This document shows positions 10,371 through 21,699 of a stretch of 64,000 nt of DNA, piece by piece. The stretch is from Incurvaria masculella. Lineage: Eukaryota; Arthropoda; Insecta; Lepidoptera; Incurvariidae. Position 1 is the first letter of the stretch. Every line of letters starts with the position of its first letter. The notes beneath the pieces were generated by a model, which saw only the letters and a list, made by a program, of their open reading frames with translations, searched no databases and was not told the DNA's origin. The stretch covers positions 4,289,021 through 4,353,020 of the forward strand of contig OX335642.1 of the NCBI GenBank assembly GCA_946894095.1. The letters run 5' to 3'. The translations under genes were made by a program, and so were the position numbers.

Positions 10371-11734
10371 GTTAGTTGGGCAAAATGTTTTCCACGGTAA
10401 GCTTACTTCACAGAGAGGCCATTGTGCATAATAAAAGTGACTATATAAGCCATCCCAGCTCGTCCCAGAAGTCCAGCATACCATTTACATTCCCACAGGC
10501 CTCTTTAAGGGATCCTGGTGCTATTGTGAAGGTCGATGATAACATTTTGTTCGTAACTGAATTTGTTTATGTTTTATGTAAAAAATCCCGGAACTTAATT
10601 ATCACTCCACATATTCTCATATATGTGTAAAAGTGGAAAATCTTAAGGTCACACTTTGAGCAAGTATCAAAGGTGTTTTATTCAAGTAGATGTTGCCTGA
10701 GTCTGGCATAAATTTTACGACCCCCAGGTCCAGGGGGATGCATGAGCGTTACATCCACCCATATCCCCATGGGTAAAGCAAGTTTTTTTATCATTTTCCA
10801 ACCAAAATAGGTTTCACGGAAAAACAGGTCACAGGAAAAATATATGCGCTGTTGAAAGAGGGGTCTATGGTGAACAGCATCACAATATGAGTGACATCAC
10901 TAAAAAAGTGTACACAGATCGTACAAAATGCGCACAGTTGAGAGCATCCGCATCCGTGTAACCTGTCATACTGGTTGTTCACAAACTGTCATGAACCGTG
11001 ATTTTCTGTGGTTCCATGATCATTTCAATTCGAAAATAACAATGGCGTTTCAGAGTTTGTTAGTCCCGATAGATAATTCTAGGCCTGGTGCAATCATAAA
11101 GGCTTACTGTGGTTGACACATCGCCTGCTCATATTAGTTCTGATTTGGTTATCGTAGCGGTGTGACCAATGTGGCTGTGAGCCAAGTCATTTTGAAACAC
11201 ATATATGTGCTCTTTCCGGTGTAAATACTGCACACGCAATCGGAATGTAGGGTGTATTTCCATCTTCGATATTCACATTGTGATTGCCTACTCCACATGT
11301 GAATTCCCTACTCCGCACTTACTACAAGTAACTGCACGAAAGCTCTTTGTTCTAATTATTTGTAGGCTTTACACCAGGCTGACGCTTTATAGCAATCAAG
11401 GCATGTATTTTCTCATATTTCTGCCTGCCAGAGAAATGTTATTGTGACCCATGGCGAGGTCATCAATAAACAAAATATGGATCGATCGCATTTTGGTCAA
11501 TGACTGAATTACAAATGATCGAATAAACACAGGTATTAGAGGCAGGGATGTGAGGAGACTTACATACATATAGTATGCAGATGAATTAAGTGTCAAAATT
11601 TTAATGTGTTCGAGGGTTGTCTCCATTATGTATGCGAAAACCTGTTTTGTGAACTTGTTGTCCTCAGCTTGTGGAAAAGGAAGGAGTAATATTGCCTAAG
11701 TTTTAAGATATGATATTCCAAGAATTCTTCTTAC
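10371..11734. other. Intronic sequence with undetermined decayed element
   Basis: Contains several short frames on both strands (10.8-11.6 kb), none with a motif I can name. Base composition and broken frames suggest old transposon debris. Confidence 0.4.
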
Positions 11735-12524
11735 CTTTAAGTGGTATGGGAATCTCCGGAAGAGAGAGCTCCTTGCTGACACTCTTCAAAGACTCTTCAT
11801 CAGTCGAAGGAGGGTAAGCTTCGCGATAAATAGAAACCAAATCTTTATTGAACGGGTTTTGGTTCGTAAGCTCACGCAAACGCTTTTCAATGAGATGTTT
11901 CATGACAATTGCAAACGATTTGGCGATGCCAATATGGCTAGGTTTCACTTTTTTAAAACTAACCATACTGTTTAGAATTTTTGATGCTACAATTTTATAA
12001 ATGGAATCAGATTTCAAACCAGGCTTTTCGGGTTTAGCTGAAATAAGTGGAAATTTTTGATTTTTCATGATTTGAGGTGTCGCTAACAAAGCTTTATTTT
12101 TAGCAGGTTGGGTCTTATTGTTGAAATCCGAGTTGGAGGATGGAGCGATACTCAGCAACGGCGGCATGGGCTTCGGAGCTGCCCACGGTGCAGTCATCAC
12201 GCGCGGCGCCGACGGCTCGAAAGGGGGTTCGCGTTGTTGATGTACCGCCGGAGGTCGGGCGCCACGGAAGGCGGGGTAGGGTGAGCGGCTGCGCGGGCGC
12301 TGGCGGTTGGGCATCGCGCGGTCTGCCGGCCGGCGAGCGAGATGCGCCCTTCCGCGCTCGCTCTCCCACGCACTCTCGCGCCGCGGCGGGCCTCCCCTCA
12401 CAGGCGACTGCGAGCGCCCTCTCGGCCCTTCTACAGTGACCTGCATCCGATCCGCGAGCCACGGTTCCCTCCCCGAACTCAGTCCGGAGCCCTCCTCAAA
12501 CCTCCCGGAGTCCGGCGCACGATT
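11735..12524 (-). CDS. Left gene exon L5: Arg/Ser-rich region plus module
   Basis: 790 nt, phase 0 in and phase 1 out; acceptor CCATTCCAG, donor GTAAGA. About 263 residues. The first ~100 are rich in Arg, Ser, Pro and Gly with RGRSQSPVRGG, PPRRESAW and RPRSRSPYP, resembling RS/RG segments of nuclear RNA-binding proteins. A low-complexity Pro/Ala/Lys linker follows. The last ~85 residues form a first module: FAIVMKHLIEKRLREL, VSIYREAYPPSTDEE, LKSVSKEL. The 5' half is strongly GC-rich. The overlapping plus-strand frames are antisense shadows. Confidence 0.85.
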
Positions 12525-12964
12525 CTGGAATGGGAAACATGACAGAATGTCATGTACAAGAATGTTGAATGCCTGAGAATTCGGCCCATTCATTTCTGAG
12601 AAAGTTTAAGTATCCCAGAATTAAAATTAATGAGAAATTCCCATTTGTCTTATGGAGAAAAGTCTATCCATTTTAGCACATGTCTCACATAGTGCTATGA
12701 ATGAAATATTTACACCCTCTGAAAAAGATGTTGAATGTCAACTGCCTTCATTGAAGACGCAAATTGCTAGATGCTTTATCAAAGTCAGTCCTGTTACAGT
12801 GGACAATCGAAAAGGGTGAGGTGAGGCGGGACCAGTCCCGCTGTGCCTGCGGCTTTACCGTCTGGCGACAGTACCATGGTTGGAAGGTGGCGCAAAGCGC
12901 AACCTACATTTGTGGGTCCTCTGATTCTTTGTATTTATTGAATATGCTTAATTTTTTTTATTTA

Positions 12965-13130
12965 CTAGCTGAGGCTTCCGGCTCCGCCCGGCCTGATTTC
13001 GTTTTGGACCTTTACCCGAGCAGAGCCCAGTAAAATGGGGTTTCTAGCGGACGTATTATTCAATTTAAAAAAATTGGCTAGATAAGAACCTTTCTCGGAC
13101 TTTAATGAATGTTTCTCGAGTTTTGCATCT
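12965..13130 (-). mobile_element. Helitron 3'-end fragment (minus)
   Basis: Minus-strand end CTAG preceded by GCCGGAAGCCTCAG, with the shared CCAAAACGAAATCAGG region inside. A truncated non-autonomous relic; the inner limit is approximate. Confidence 0.6.
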
Positions 13131-13729
13131 TCTTTTATTCATTAGTCTTTTGTTTATCTACATAGATTATTTATGTATTTGTTAATGATGGCGCAGCTGG
13201 AGCTGCTATGTTTGTTAAATCAGTTTAAATTTCAACATATTTCGGTTTTTAATGTTTGTTTGGTTCACTACTCCAATGTTATGGGATTTAGCATAACTGT
13301 AGTTAATTTATGTAGTTTTATTTTTCACACTGCTTTTTAAATATTTGTCTATACTGTTTTTAAATGAGTTGGTTGTTACACATCTTCTAGCATTTATTCC
13401 AAAGGTTTATTATGTTTAATAGGGGTTTAAGGCTGTACCCTCGAAGCTGAGTGTTACTGTTTCTTATGAATAGGTCACTGACTGACTGCTCTCAATTAGG
13501 CAGGTGTCTGGACATGATCTTGATTGTTTCGATAAGATCACCTTCTTGATGAGTTTAAATTATTATATTTTTTTCAGATTACCTGGGCCAATGATTAGTG
13601 TTCCATGTCCTTCTTCAGATTGAAAAAATCAGCAGTAACTTTTTTGTTTTGATGTTAATTGGTAAGAACCTTCACACAAATCCAAGAAATGTGTTTTTTC
13701 ACTGAAAAATGTCAACGCTCAATATTGAT
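13131..13729. other. Intronic AT-rich sequence, possible LINE 3' debris
   Basis: Around 13420-13560 is a block like the 3' part of a LINE (GGTTTAAGGCTGTACCCTCG), but I cannot assign a frame. No gene seen. Confidence 0.35.
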
Positions 13730-13868
13730 GTATTTTTTTTTATGTGACTGGACATGGATGGCTAATACCACAAGTTCTGTTATGGTATTAGCCCAACACA
13801 GCACATGGGAACTAGGTGCCATGCCAGGACTTTCCTTATATTGCACGGCTACATTGAACTGGATTGTA
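13730..13868 (-). mobile_element. SINE body fragment
   Basis: Minus-oriented, beginning on the plus strand with a T-run and GTGACTGGACATGGATGGCT. It carries the same GGTATTAGCCCAACAC and GGTGCCATGCCAGGAC blocks as the neighbouring copies and lacks the head. Confidence 0.75.
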
Positions 13869-13936
13869 TTCTGGCTTCAGGCAGTATCTTTTGGACTCCT
13901 TCTAACCAGCTTAATTTGGATGGTTGTAACTTGCAC

Positions 13937-14345
13937 CTTTTTTTTTTATGCACCTGACATGGATGGCTAATACCACACAACTACCGTTATGATATTAGCC
14001 CAATACACCACATTCCCGAAGGAATTAGGTGCCATGCCAGGACCTTCCCTTTATGAGCACGGCTATATTGAACTAGATGGAAAACACGGACAATTTTTCA
14101 TTGCCGCTTCGACCATCTTTTCATCCATTGCGATGGTACCAACCCGGGCGGGCTTAAACCCTACCACCTAGTAGGGGAAGGGGACCTACAGTTTTACATG
14201 GATTCCGAACCATGGAGCAGCTCGCATTCGTGACGAAATGCACTTATCTCACTCGGAAAGAGAAAGACAGTGGTGCATGTCGGTATCGAACCCAGGCCTC
14301 TGGTACGCTAGGCCAGTCCCCTCGCCACTAGGCTACGAGCCGCTC
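13937..14345 (-). mobile_element. SINE with tRNA-like head
   Basis: Full-length minus-oriented copy: poly-A tail (T-run at 13937), shared body, and a tRNA-like head at about 14270-14345. On the minus strand the head shows box A TAGCCTAGTGG and box B GGTTCGATACC with tRNA-like spacing. No acceptor stem is completed, so it is a SINE promoter and not a tRNA gene. Confidence 0.85.
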
Positions 14346-14487
14346 ACCTATCCTGTACGAAAACAAATATCAGGCAATGATTTATTTGTCTAGCTTGCAA
14401 GCGCTTTTATTTATGGTACATAGATAGGTAAGATTACATCTAGAGTACATATTAATTTAAGCCCAACAAAAGTTATTTCCACAAGAA

Positions 14488-14874
14488 TTTTTTTTTTTTT
14501 TTTATGTGACTGGACATGATGGCTAATACCACACCTTCTGTCATGGTATTAGCCCAACACACCACATGGGAACTAGGTGCCATGCCAGGACCTTCCTTAT
14601 ATTGCTCGGCTACATTGAACTGGATGGAAAACACGGACAATTTTCATTGCCGCTTCGACCATCGTTCATTCAATGCGATGGTACCAACCCGGGCGGGATT
14701 AACCCTACCACCTAGTAAGTAAGGAAGGGGACCTACAGTTTAACGTGGAATCCGAACCACGGCCAGCCTCTCTCAACGGTCTAATGGTCACCCATCCAAG
14801 ACCAGACCGGACCCAGCGTTGCTTAACTTCGGAGAGCGATCGCCGAAGTGTCGCGCCACTGGGCCACTGAGGCT
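14488..14874 (-). mobile_element. SINE with 5S-rRNA-like head
   Basis: Same tail and body as the copy at 13937-14345. The head (about 14766-14874) instead reads on the minus strand CGAAGTTAAGCAACG, GGTC and CTTGGATGGGTGACC, the conserved internal-control-region signature of 5S rRNA. The first bases (GCCTCAGTGGCCCAGTGGCG) look tRNA box-A-like, so the head may be a tRNA/5S chimera. Not a complete 5S gene. Confidence 0.8.
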
Positions 14875-17719
14875 GATACATGCAGGAACATTCGTTTATT
14901 TTAACATGGCTACATTGCACTTGATGGAAAACACGGACGAGGCACAGATTCAACAATCTTTGATTCCTATCATAGGACCAATAGACCTTATCCATAGTGA
15001 CACCATCACAGCAACCAGCGCCCTCCAGTCCCACACTTTGATAAAGGGCAGCATCTGAGGTCCGGTCACTTTGATCTCATTCCAAGGATTTATAAAGCTG
15101 CTTAGGACTTCTTCTATTCTTGCATCGGTAAGGGTTTGCAGTAGCATATAATGTCCAGTGATGCTCATGTCAGATCCTACAAATTTTCGTATTGGACAGA
15201 CGCAATGGAGAGCTATTATAATGACTTTCAGTTGATGTGAAGTTGTGATATATTGCTTTCTTGTCTATTCAGTGGGTAGATCTGGTGGTTTTTTAGGTGC
15301 TATGCTCATAATCGATTAATGGGTAAGTACTTAAGTCGCATACCAACGACTCTTCTTTATCCTTGGTATTCTTTATCCATCATATATCTTCCCCGCGAGA
15401 TTCAGGAATAGTCAGAAACTTACTCCTTTTTTCATTACAGCATTTCTTATCTTGTCCACCAATTCAGCCAAGGCTGTTTATGGGAATTTCTTATTTCCGG
15501 AACCATGTAAGTATATAAAGAGGTGTAAATTTTCAATTGTTGAATAAAAAAAAAAGCACGGTGTTCCAGGCATATCAATCACTATAGAGCCTAGGAAATT
15601 AATGACCTTGTAGCATTCTGTCTAGGGTTCCTATGACGTTACCTTCTAGTTTTCTGAAGAGACTCAGATGCTTAGACTGCATGTTAGAAGAAGGTACTTG
15701 TCTCTGCACAGAACCTTTTCTAGGATTTTCTTCATGTTCTCATAATTTCCCGGTTACACTGTTAGGGACTTCTTGTAAGGCTGCCGTTCTTGGTTCACGA
15801 TGACATTTTAAATCGCCTCTGGGTTTTTCTGAGCCTTACAAGCTTGTCACTCTACTGTGGTACTTTCTTAACTGTTATGCTAACTTTATGGAGAAAATTG
15901 ATCTGCATACTTTAAGAATAATAAGTGGCGCCACCATCAATTTAATAGCCGCAATCGTTTTAAAAATGTTATGTACTGCAACTGATCCATCTTACAACTG
16001 GTCATCTAGCCATATAGACATGACTGCAAGTCAGCGTTCTGTCGGGGATTTTTATGATAACAGTACTCCACAATAAAGTTGTAGTGACAAGTCAAGTTGT
16101 TGCATATCACCTGGGAGGGAAGAGAATCACACAATGACATTTACTCATTCCTTACCTGGCAGTTTGATGAATGCTGTCACCTGGTCACCTGTTCATAAGC
16201 CTGGAACTGGCATAATAACTTTTTTCTTGGATATTAAACACACTGTGAACCTAAATTCTATTATAAAATAACTTACCTGCCATACTTAAACCCAGAATCT
16301 TGCTTATGTCAACTCACGGGTCGTTTTAGAGCAACATGTAATATCGGTTTTGTTCAAATGCTGCACATCACGGTATTTGCTGTTCTCATGTACTGGAGGT
16401 GGGTTTCAATACTCTGAAGATGGCTTGATTGGTTATTGGATAGAGTGAAGTAGGTGATAGATGTGGACGGAAACAGGTAGGAACAGGTTAGCAAGTAAAG
16501 TTAGTTTTCTATATGCCGATCGATATAAAATCCTAACAGAAAACTTTACTACAAACCACATATCACATCACACATATCGGCTTAAGACCGAATGACAATA
16601 CAGCATCGTGCTAAGAGAAATGCACTATACGGAAGATACAACCGAAATTAATAAGAATTAAAATAACACTAACATGAGGCCAGACAGATAGTATAAATAG
16701 AAAGCCTTGCTAATATTCTTCAAAGATCTAGAACCTATGAATCCATTGAAAGTGACAATTGAAGCCCCCAAGAAGAAGAACGAAACCCTGCAGTGTAAAA
16801 TGTGGCAATGGTTCAGGTACTCCAAATTTTATTAAATTCTCGAAAAGTTCTAATTATTGAAGACTCGAATGCATCAACCAAAGAGAACCAGCACACTGAC
16901 CAGCCTATAGCAAGAAAATCCCTGCAATACTTGACATCTTTATTACAAGCCAAATTGCTTGAATTCACTGAATCTTGCACATATCTCCTTTCTGATTACA
17001 CGCCTATTATCTTGAACATGAACTCTCTAGTATAGCACAGGTTGACATAAAAGTCCTGACAATGAACGATGCCGCAACCATACTAGCTGCATATCTGCAA
17101 TGGTATAATTGTTTATAGCAAATGAATAACTACTCGAACGTGACCAAGAACTTACTTTATCCATACGTTTACATAATGTAGAGAGTGAATATTTTTTAAG
17201 TTGTACATCAAAACTATTTTAGTTTAAAATTTTTTTTATTAAAACTTCCAACACACTATCAAAAACCATGAAACGAGCTACCCCTGAAATTGCAGCGACG
17301 GTAGTCTCAAATACTGAAGATTATAGTAACAAAATGTTACTAATGTTTTAGCCACATTTACATGCCTAAATTAAGAAGAATAAACCCAAAGCTGGACAAA
17401 CACACTGAACATTTTAATTTAAATATATTTATTGCAGAAAGTAACAGGTATTACATAGATGCAGGTGTTCCTCAATTAAGCTAGACTTGTGCTAATTGAC
17501 CAACCGTGACAGAAATAATTAAGTAAATATTTGTACATTCCCTTAGTACAATAATTTAATAACATAAACAAAATTATTAGTTTATCCAGAAAAACTATAA
17601 ATGCCACTAATTAGTTGGCCACAATATAGATTTTATAAAAGGTTTATAGGTATAGGTTGCGGGTTAGGTTTGTTTATAAGGGTTTCGTGGATTTAAATAT
17701 CATCGGGATTGTGGGAGGT
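14875..17719. other. Intron of left gene, LINE-like debris
   Basis: About 2.8 kb with no intact gene. Minus-strand frames at 14950-15168 and plus-strand frames at 16800-17040 (with CTYLLSDYTPIILNM, similar to the end of a LINE endonuclease domain) look like decayed retroelement pieces. I cannot assign them further. Confidence 0.35.
17428..17433 (-). promoter_or_regulatory. Candidate polyadenylation signal AATAAA
   Basis: AATAAA on the minus strand about 290 bases past the stop of the DUF4780-type ORF. Such hexamers occur by chance in AT-rich DNA, so this is only a candidate. Confidence 0.25.
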
Positions 17720-19372
17720 TCATTGGCTCCAATGAGGCGTTGGTCCTGTAACGGTTGTATTTTCCGAGGTACCCTTGATCCTAACGACGACCCTTTCCAT
17801 TTGGTAAAAGAGTCGGTAGTCCATGCCCTCCAGTGTTTTATATGAGTCTTCATCGATAGCCAGGGTCAGTAACTGCCCATTTGCCTGTTTTTTCGTGTTA
17901 AGGACTTTCCAATACTCTATGCCTGGGCACTTACTTCCATTTTGTCTTAGCAGACCTTGTAATATCTCATTGGAGTCTCTCTGATCCGGGACCCACGTAA
18001 TTCCAATTTTATGGCGGGGAAGTTGGTCTCCATACAATATTTTTAGGTCTGCTCCTTTAAAAGGTTTTAATCCTCTAACAATTGTAGTAAGCCACTCGTG
18101 GCTCTTTTTGTTGGCGCATGTGACAAGCAACCATCCTGCCTTATATGTATGGCCCAAGAAGTTTGGTTCAATGCTGCTGTTCTTAGGTAGCTGGCTAATT
18201 GCTTTGTTAATGGCGTCTTCAACCAGCGTCATCTGTTCTCTGCTCATTGGTGCAACATTTTGAATTCCCACCTTAACACAGCTGGTGGCCCCCTTTAAAG
18301 TGTATTGAGAATTATCCCTTTTAGGGGTCTTTTTAAGCTGGATTTGGAGAGAAGCCTGTTCTGAACGAGTTCTATCAATTGGTCTCTGTTGTCTCTGATC
18401 AACATTTGGCTTTTGTTTTGAAAATTGACATAAGGAGAGGGTCTCTTCAAACTCCTTTTCTTGTACCAATAAATCTCTAAGGCGGCGTTTTGCGTTGGGC
18501 CTACTAAGCCTCAGCTTTAGGGCGGGCTCTCCATCATCGTTCACCATAAATTGCGCGTTTTCCTTCTTCAAAGCCTTTTTGAGATGAGTTTGAGGAGACA
18601 CCTCTACTGAACAAGGTCTTTTCACTGGTCTCTGTTTTGTCTGATCAATATTTGGCTCTTGTTTTGAAAATTGGCACTGGAAGAGGGCATCTTCGTACTC
18701 CATTCCTTCTGCCAATAAGATCCGTAGGCGGCGTCTAGCTGCCCCCGATAGCCTGGGCCTATTAAGCATTAGCTGTGGGGAGGGCACTCTAGCATCGTTC
18801 AACAAAAATTGCGCGTTTTCCTTCTTCAGGGCCTTTTTGAGATGAGTTTGGGGAGACCCCTCTTCTGAACAAGGTCTTTCCAATGGTCTCTGTCTTGTCA
18901 TAATTGGCTCTTGTTTTGCAAATTGGCATAGGTAAAGGGCCTCTTCATACTCCTTCCCTTCTGCTAATAAAATTCGAAGGCGGTGTCTTGCTGCCTCCGA
19001 TAGCCTGGGCTCTCCAGCGTCGCTCACCATAAATTGCTCATTATCCTTTTTCAGGTCCTTTTGGAGCTGAGTTTGGAGAGACAACTCTTCTGAACGAGGT
19101 CTTTCCGTTGACCTCTGTTGTGTGCAATCATTAGTTGGCCTTTGTTTTGAAAATTGGCATAGGGAGATGGCTTCTTCATAATCCTTTCCTTGTGCCAATA
19201 AAGCACGAAGGCGGCGTTTTGCTGCCCCCGATAGCTTGGGCCTACTAAGCCCTTGACTTAGGGAGGGTTCTTCAGCATCGGTCACCATAGGTATAAGAGG
19301 AGCTGCTTGTCCCGTGCTTACCTCTAACATATGGTTAACCTGGAGGATTTGGATAGCCTCACCAGTAACCAT
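17720..19372 (-). CDS. DUF4780-type protein with four short helical repeats
   Basis: One uninterrupted frame; 550 codons from the first in-frame ATG (19372), and open to 19531 with no earlier ATG, so a short 5' exon or a lost start is possible. The C-terminal ~170 residues look like DUF4780 (Pfam family of insect proteins, unknown function): AGWLLVTCANKKSHEWL, KIGITWVPDQ, NEILQGLLRQN, YWKVLNTKKQANGQ, LAIDEDSYKTLEGMDYR. Upstream are four copies of the motif (L)SGAARRRLRILLAEG-x-EYE-x-AL-x-CQF-x-KQ, 77-85 residues apart, each followed by a charged spacer with QTHLKKALKKEN. DUF4780 proteins often carry one such motif. Intronless and inside a left-gene intron on the same strand, so it may be a retrocopy or transposon-derived ORF. 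No internal stops. Confidence 0.8.
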   Translation of the reverse strand: MVTGEAIQILQVNHMLEVSTGQAAPLIPMVTDAEEPSLSQGLSRPKLSGAAKRRLRALLAQGKDYEEAISLCQFSKQRPTNDCTQQRSTERPRSEELSLQTQLQKDLKKDNEQFMVSDAGEPRLSEAARHRLRILLAEGKEYEEALYLCQFAKQEPIMTRQRPLERPCSEEGSPQTHLKKALKKENAQFLLNDARVPSPQLMLNRPRLSGAARRRLRILLAEGMEYEDALFQCQFSKQEPNIDQTKQRPVKRPCSVEVSPQTHLKKALKKENAQFMVNDDGEPALKLRLSRPNAKRRLRDLLVQEKEFEETLSLCQFSKQKPNVDQRQQRPIDRTRSEQASLQIQLKKTPKRDNSQYTLKGATSCVKVGIQNVAPMSREQMTLVEDAINKAISQLPKNSSIEPNFLGHTYKAGWLLVTCANKKSHEWLTTIVRGLKPFKGADLKILYGDQLPRHKIGITWVPDQRDSNEILQGLLRQNGSKCPGIEYWKVLNTKKQANGQLLTLAIDEDSYKTLEGMDYRLFYQMERVVVRIKGTSENTTVTGPTPHWSQ

Positions 19373-19531
19373 ATTATCAATTTCTTGGAGTAATAGCCCG
19401 TCACTTTTGACGATGTTTCTGCTACGCACTAGTGGCCCTACTTTCTGCACCACCGGTTCAGTTGACTGGATCTTGGAGTACACCTGCAAGTGTTTTCCCC
19501 TGGCCCTCAAAGCGATATCATAGGTTGGCCG

Positions 19532-21174
19532 TTAAACCATTAATTTTACACAGCATATTACAGGATTATGCCGTGATAGAATTTTAACTTCAGAAGAAAA
19601 AAATTGAGACAACAATAAGCAAACTTATAAATTTAAGGCCCCACTACTTTCAGGAATCGAGATATTGCAAAGACAAAGTTACTTATTGTTGCCACTTGTC
19701 ACCACCTGCAGCGGGAGCACAAACAGGCTTCACCATGTGTTCGGGACATTCGTCGTCCACCGGTAGCATAAACAATGTTATATCGAGATACATTGTCAAA
19801 ATAAACCTACACCATAGACAAATCTCGACATAGAATAAATGTTGTCCTTTTGTGGGAGCACAAATAAATTTAATCCTTGACGTTTGTCGATAATTTTGTC
19901 ACCACCACCGGTAGGTTGTGTTAAATTCTAGAACAGGTTCATGTTATGAAGATGTGCATATGTAGTGGCGATGGCATAGGCGTTTATGAACGTTTTCATG
20001 GTTCAAAGACAGGGACAAGCGGCAATAAAGTGGAGCAGGTGTGCAAAGTGACGTCACTTTGACATTAGAGAAACTACAATCCTTCTAATCTCACAATGCA
20101 AATACGCTAAACCACGCAATTTCTATATAAGTTCATCAAATTGTACTTAATATCCAATTGATACGAAATTCCAATTGATAATGAGTTATAGCGATTTGTA
20201 GGAACTGGCATTGTGTTAGCCGCTATTCTGAAAAACTTTATTTCTTGCTCCTTCTTGCACCAAATGGCACGGAGCAGTCTGCGCGAACACAGCATTGGTC
20301 CCTCCAGCCTTTGACATAAGGCTGTATAGCAAGAGCTTTTGCATTTCCATATGGATAAAAGTTACAAAAGAAAAGGAGGTTTTACAGTGACAGTTCTTGT
20401 GGACAAAACGGTGGGTGTTGCCACTTTATAATAAGCATACTCACTACCTCAATAAATTACTCGAACTTTCCATTTGTGCTACCACAACCGATAACAATCG
20501 TCGACTAAAGTTCTTATCACTCAAGCTCAACAAGTGTCTTCTTTCGTTTGTGCTTCCGCCGCTGAAGTAAATATGCCCAATGCAATAAAATCATGTATTT
20601 TAACATATAGAAGGCTCACTGAGATTTTGAATCTTTCTATAAGAGCAATGGTGCTATAGATTCATGTTACAGTTAAAGCCAAAAAGTATTTAATTTTATT
20701 ACCCAACTACATAAAATTTCGGACAATCTAATCACCGGATAGCTGATAACTAGTTATGGTGCATGCATGCTTAATTTGATAACACAGATTTAAAACATCC
20801 GTGATGGTTTTAAGGTATCAAATGTGTTAAAAAACTTCGATATCACATTAACATAGAGGCAAGAAATATATTAAAAGAAAAAAACTGGGTAAGCCATACT
20901 GTTAACAGTATACAAATTATGTTGTGTTATAAATCTATCACACCACATACCCGAAAGAGCCATGGAGTGAAATGCATTCTCGATGAATACATACATAATT
21001 TTTTTAATTAGGAAAGATAATAACCGTGTTCTTTGATACAATAGATTAAAGAAATTACCCCAGGGCTTCAGTATTCGTAAAACCTTATCAATAGCAACAT
21101 AGGGCCTCATAAAGAACTAGAGGCTGTGGAACCATTAGAACAAAATTAATGCCGGCTGAAAATGTCTTACGCAC
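19532..21174. other. Left-gene intron, nothing recognised
   Basis: AT-rich sequence upstream of the DUF4780-type ORF; it would hold that ORF's promoter or first exon. I found no clear TATA box, initiator or coding exon. A run of inverted short repeats near 20.76 kb (GCATGCATGC) is the only local structure. Confidence 0.4.
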
Positions 21175-21318
21175 CTGTTGGTGTATTCGGCTCGTTTGCA
21201 TGGAGTACTCCCGCTCTCGTGAGTAGCCGCGGGCCTGCGAATATTCTTCAGCTCTCGACTCGGCCACCAGCGGACAATCCTCCATCTCCACGGACTGTTG
21301 ATCCTCTTCGATCTGGCT
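21175..21318 (-). CDS. Left gene exon L4: acidic/Tyr-rich linker
   Basis: 144 nt, phase 0 at both ends; acceptor TTTTGCAG, donor GTGCGTAAG. It encodes 48 residues: SQIEEDQQSVEMEDCPL, AESRAEEYSQARGYSRE, REYSMQTSRIHQQ. Low-complexity, with alternating acid, Arg, Ser and Tyr, consistent with a disordered linker between the Gly-rich and RS-rich parts. The symmetric phase means it could be skipped without a frame change. Confidence 0.65.
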
Positions 21319-21494
21319 CTGCAAAAAGTCATAGAGTATTAGGTTCATTCATACTTATGCAGATATGAGTCATTGTGTAATTATCAGAACACCAATGTTT
21401 CTACAATACGAGGAATAGCATATAATCGGCATTAATGCTGAGATTCATAAAGATTACTCGTACTTGGCTAACCGCTGTTTTCACCACCTCCAGC

Positions 21495-21537
21495 TACCTG
21501 AAATCCTACAATACATACAATACAATACAATACATTG
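21495..21537. repeat. ATACA microsatellite
   Basis: Short run of ATACA units (about six) in the intron upstream of L4. Confidence 0.8.
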
Positions 21538-21605
21538 CATATTTATATGGTGTAACCGAAAGATAACTTTAGGATTTTTGTAACTTGAAGTAGTGAGACC
21601 GGGCG

Positions 21606-21699
21606 TAAGCCAAACTATGCCTTCCGACTGTCAGTTTTGACATGAAATGTATGGCAGAAATGTCAAATTTGACAGTCGGAAGGCATAGTTTGGCTAAGC
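21606..21699. repeat. Small perfect-stem hairpin element
   Basis: AGCCAAACTATGCCTTCCGA plus CTGTCA pairs without mismatch with its complement about 60 bases on; an inner pair TTGACAT/ATGTCAA extends the stem. Probably a tiny MITE; it has a pre-miRNA-like shape but no evidence of processing. Confidence 0.75.

Noticed and set aside
12140..12576. Plus-strand ORFs opposite exon L5
   Set aside because: Antisense shadows of a GC-rich Arg/Ser/Pro coding stretch; no splice or family support.
14270..14345. tRNA gene on the minus strand
   Set aside because: Boxes A and B are present, but there is no closed acceptor stem or complete cloverleaf, and it is joined to a SINE body with poly-A tail; the same holds at 49.98-50.06 kb.
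14766..14874. 5S rRNA gene
   Set aside because: Only the internal control region matches; the 5' and 3' arms that pair in 5S rRNA are absent and the sequence continues into a SINE body.
16802..17035. Plus-strand ORF as a gene
   Set aside because: Only a short segment resembles a LINE endonuclease end; no start, splice sites or continuity.
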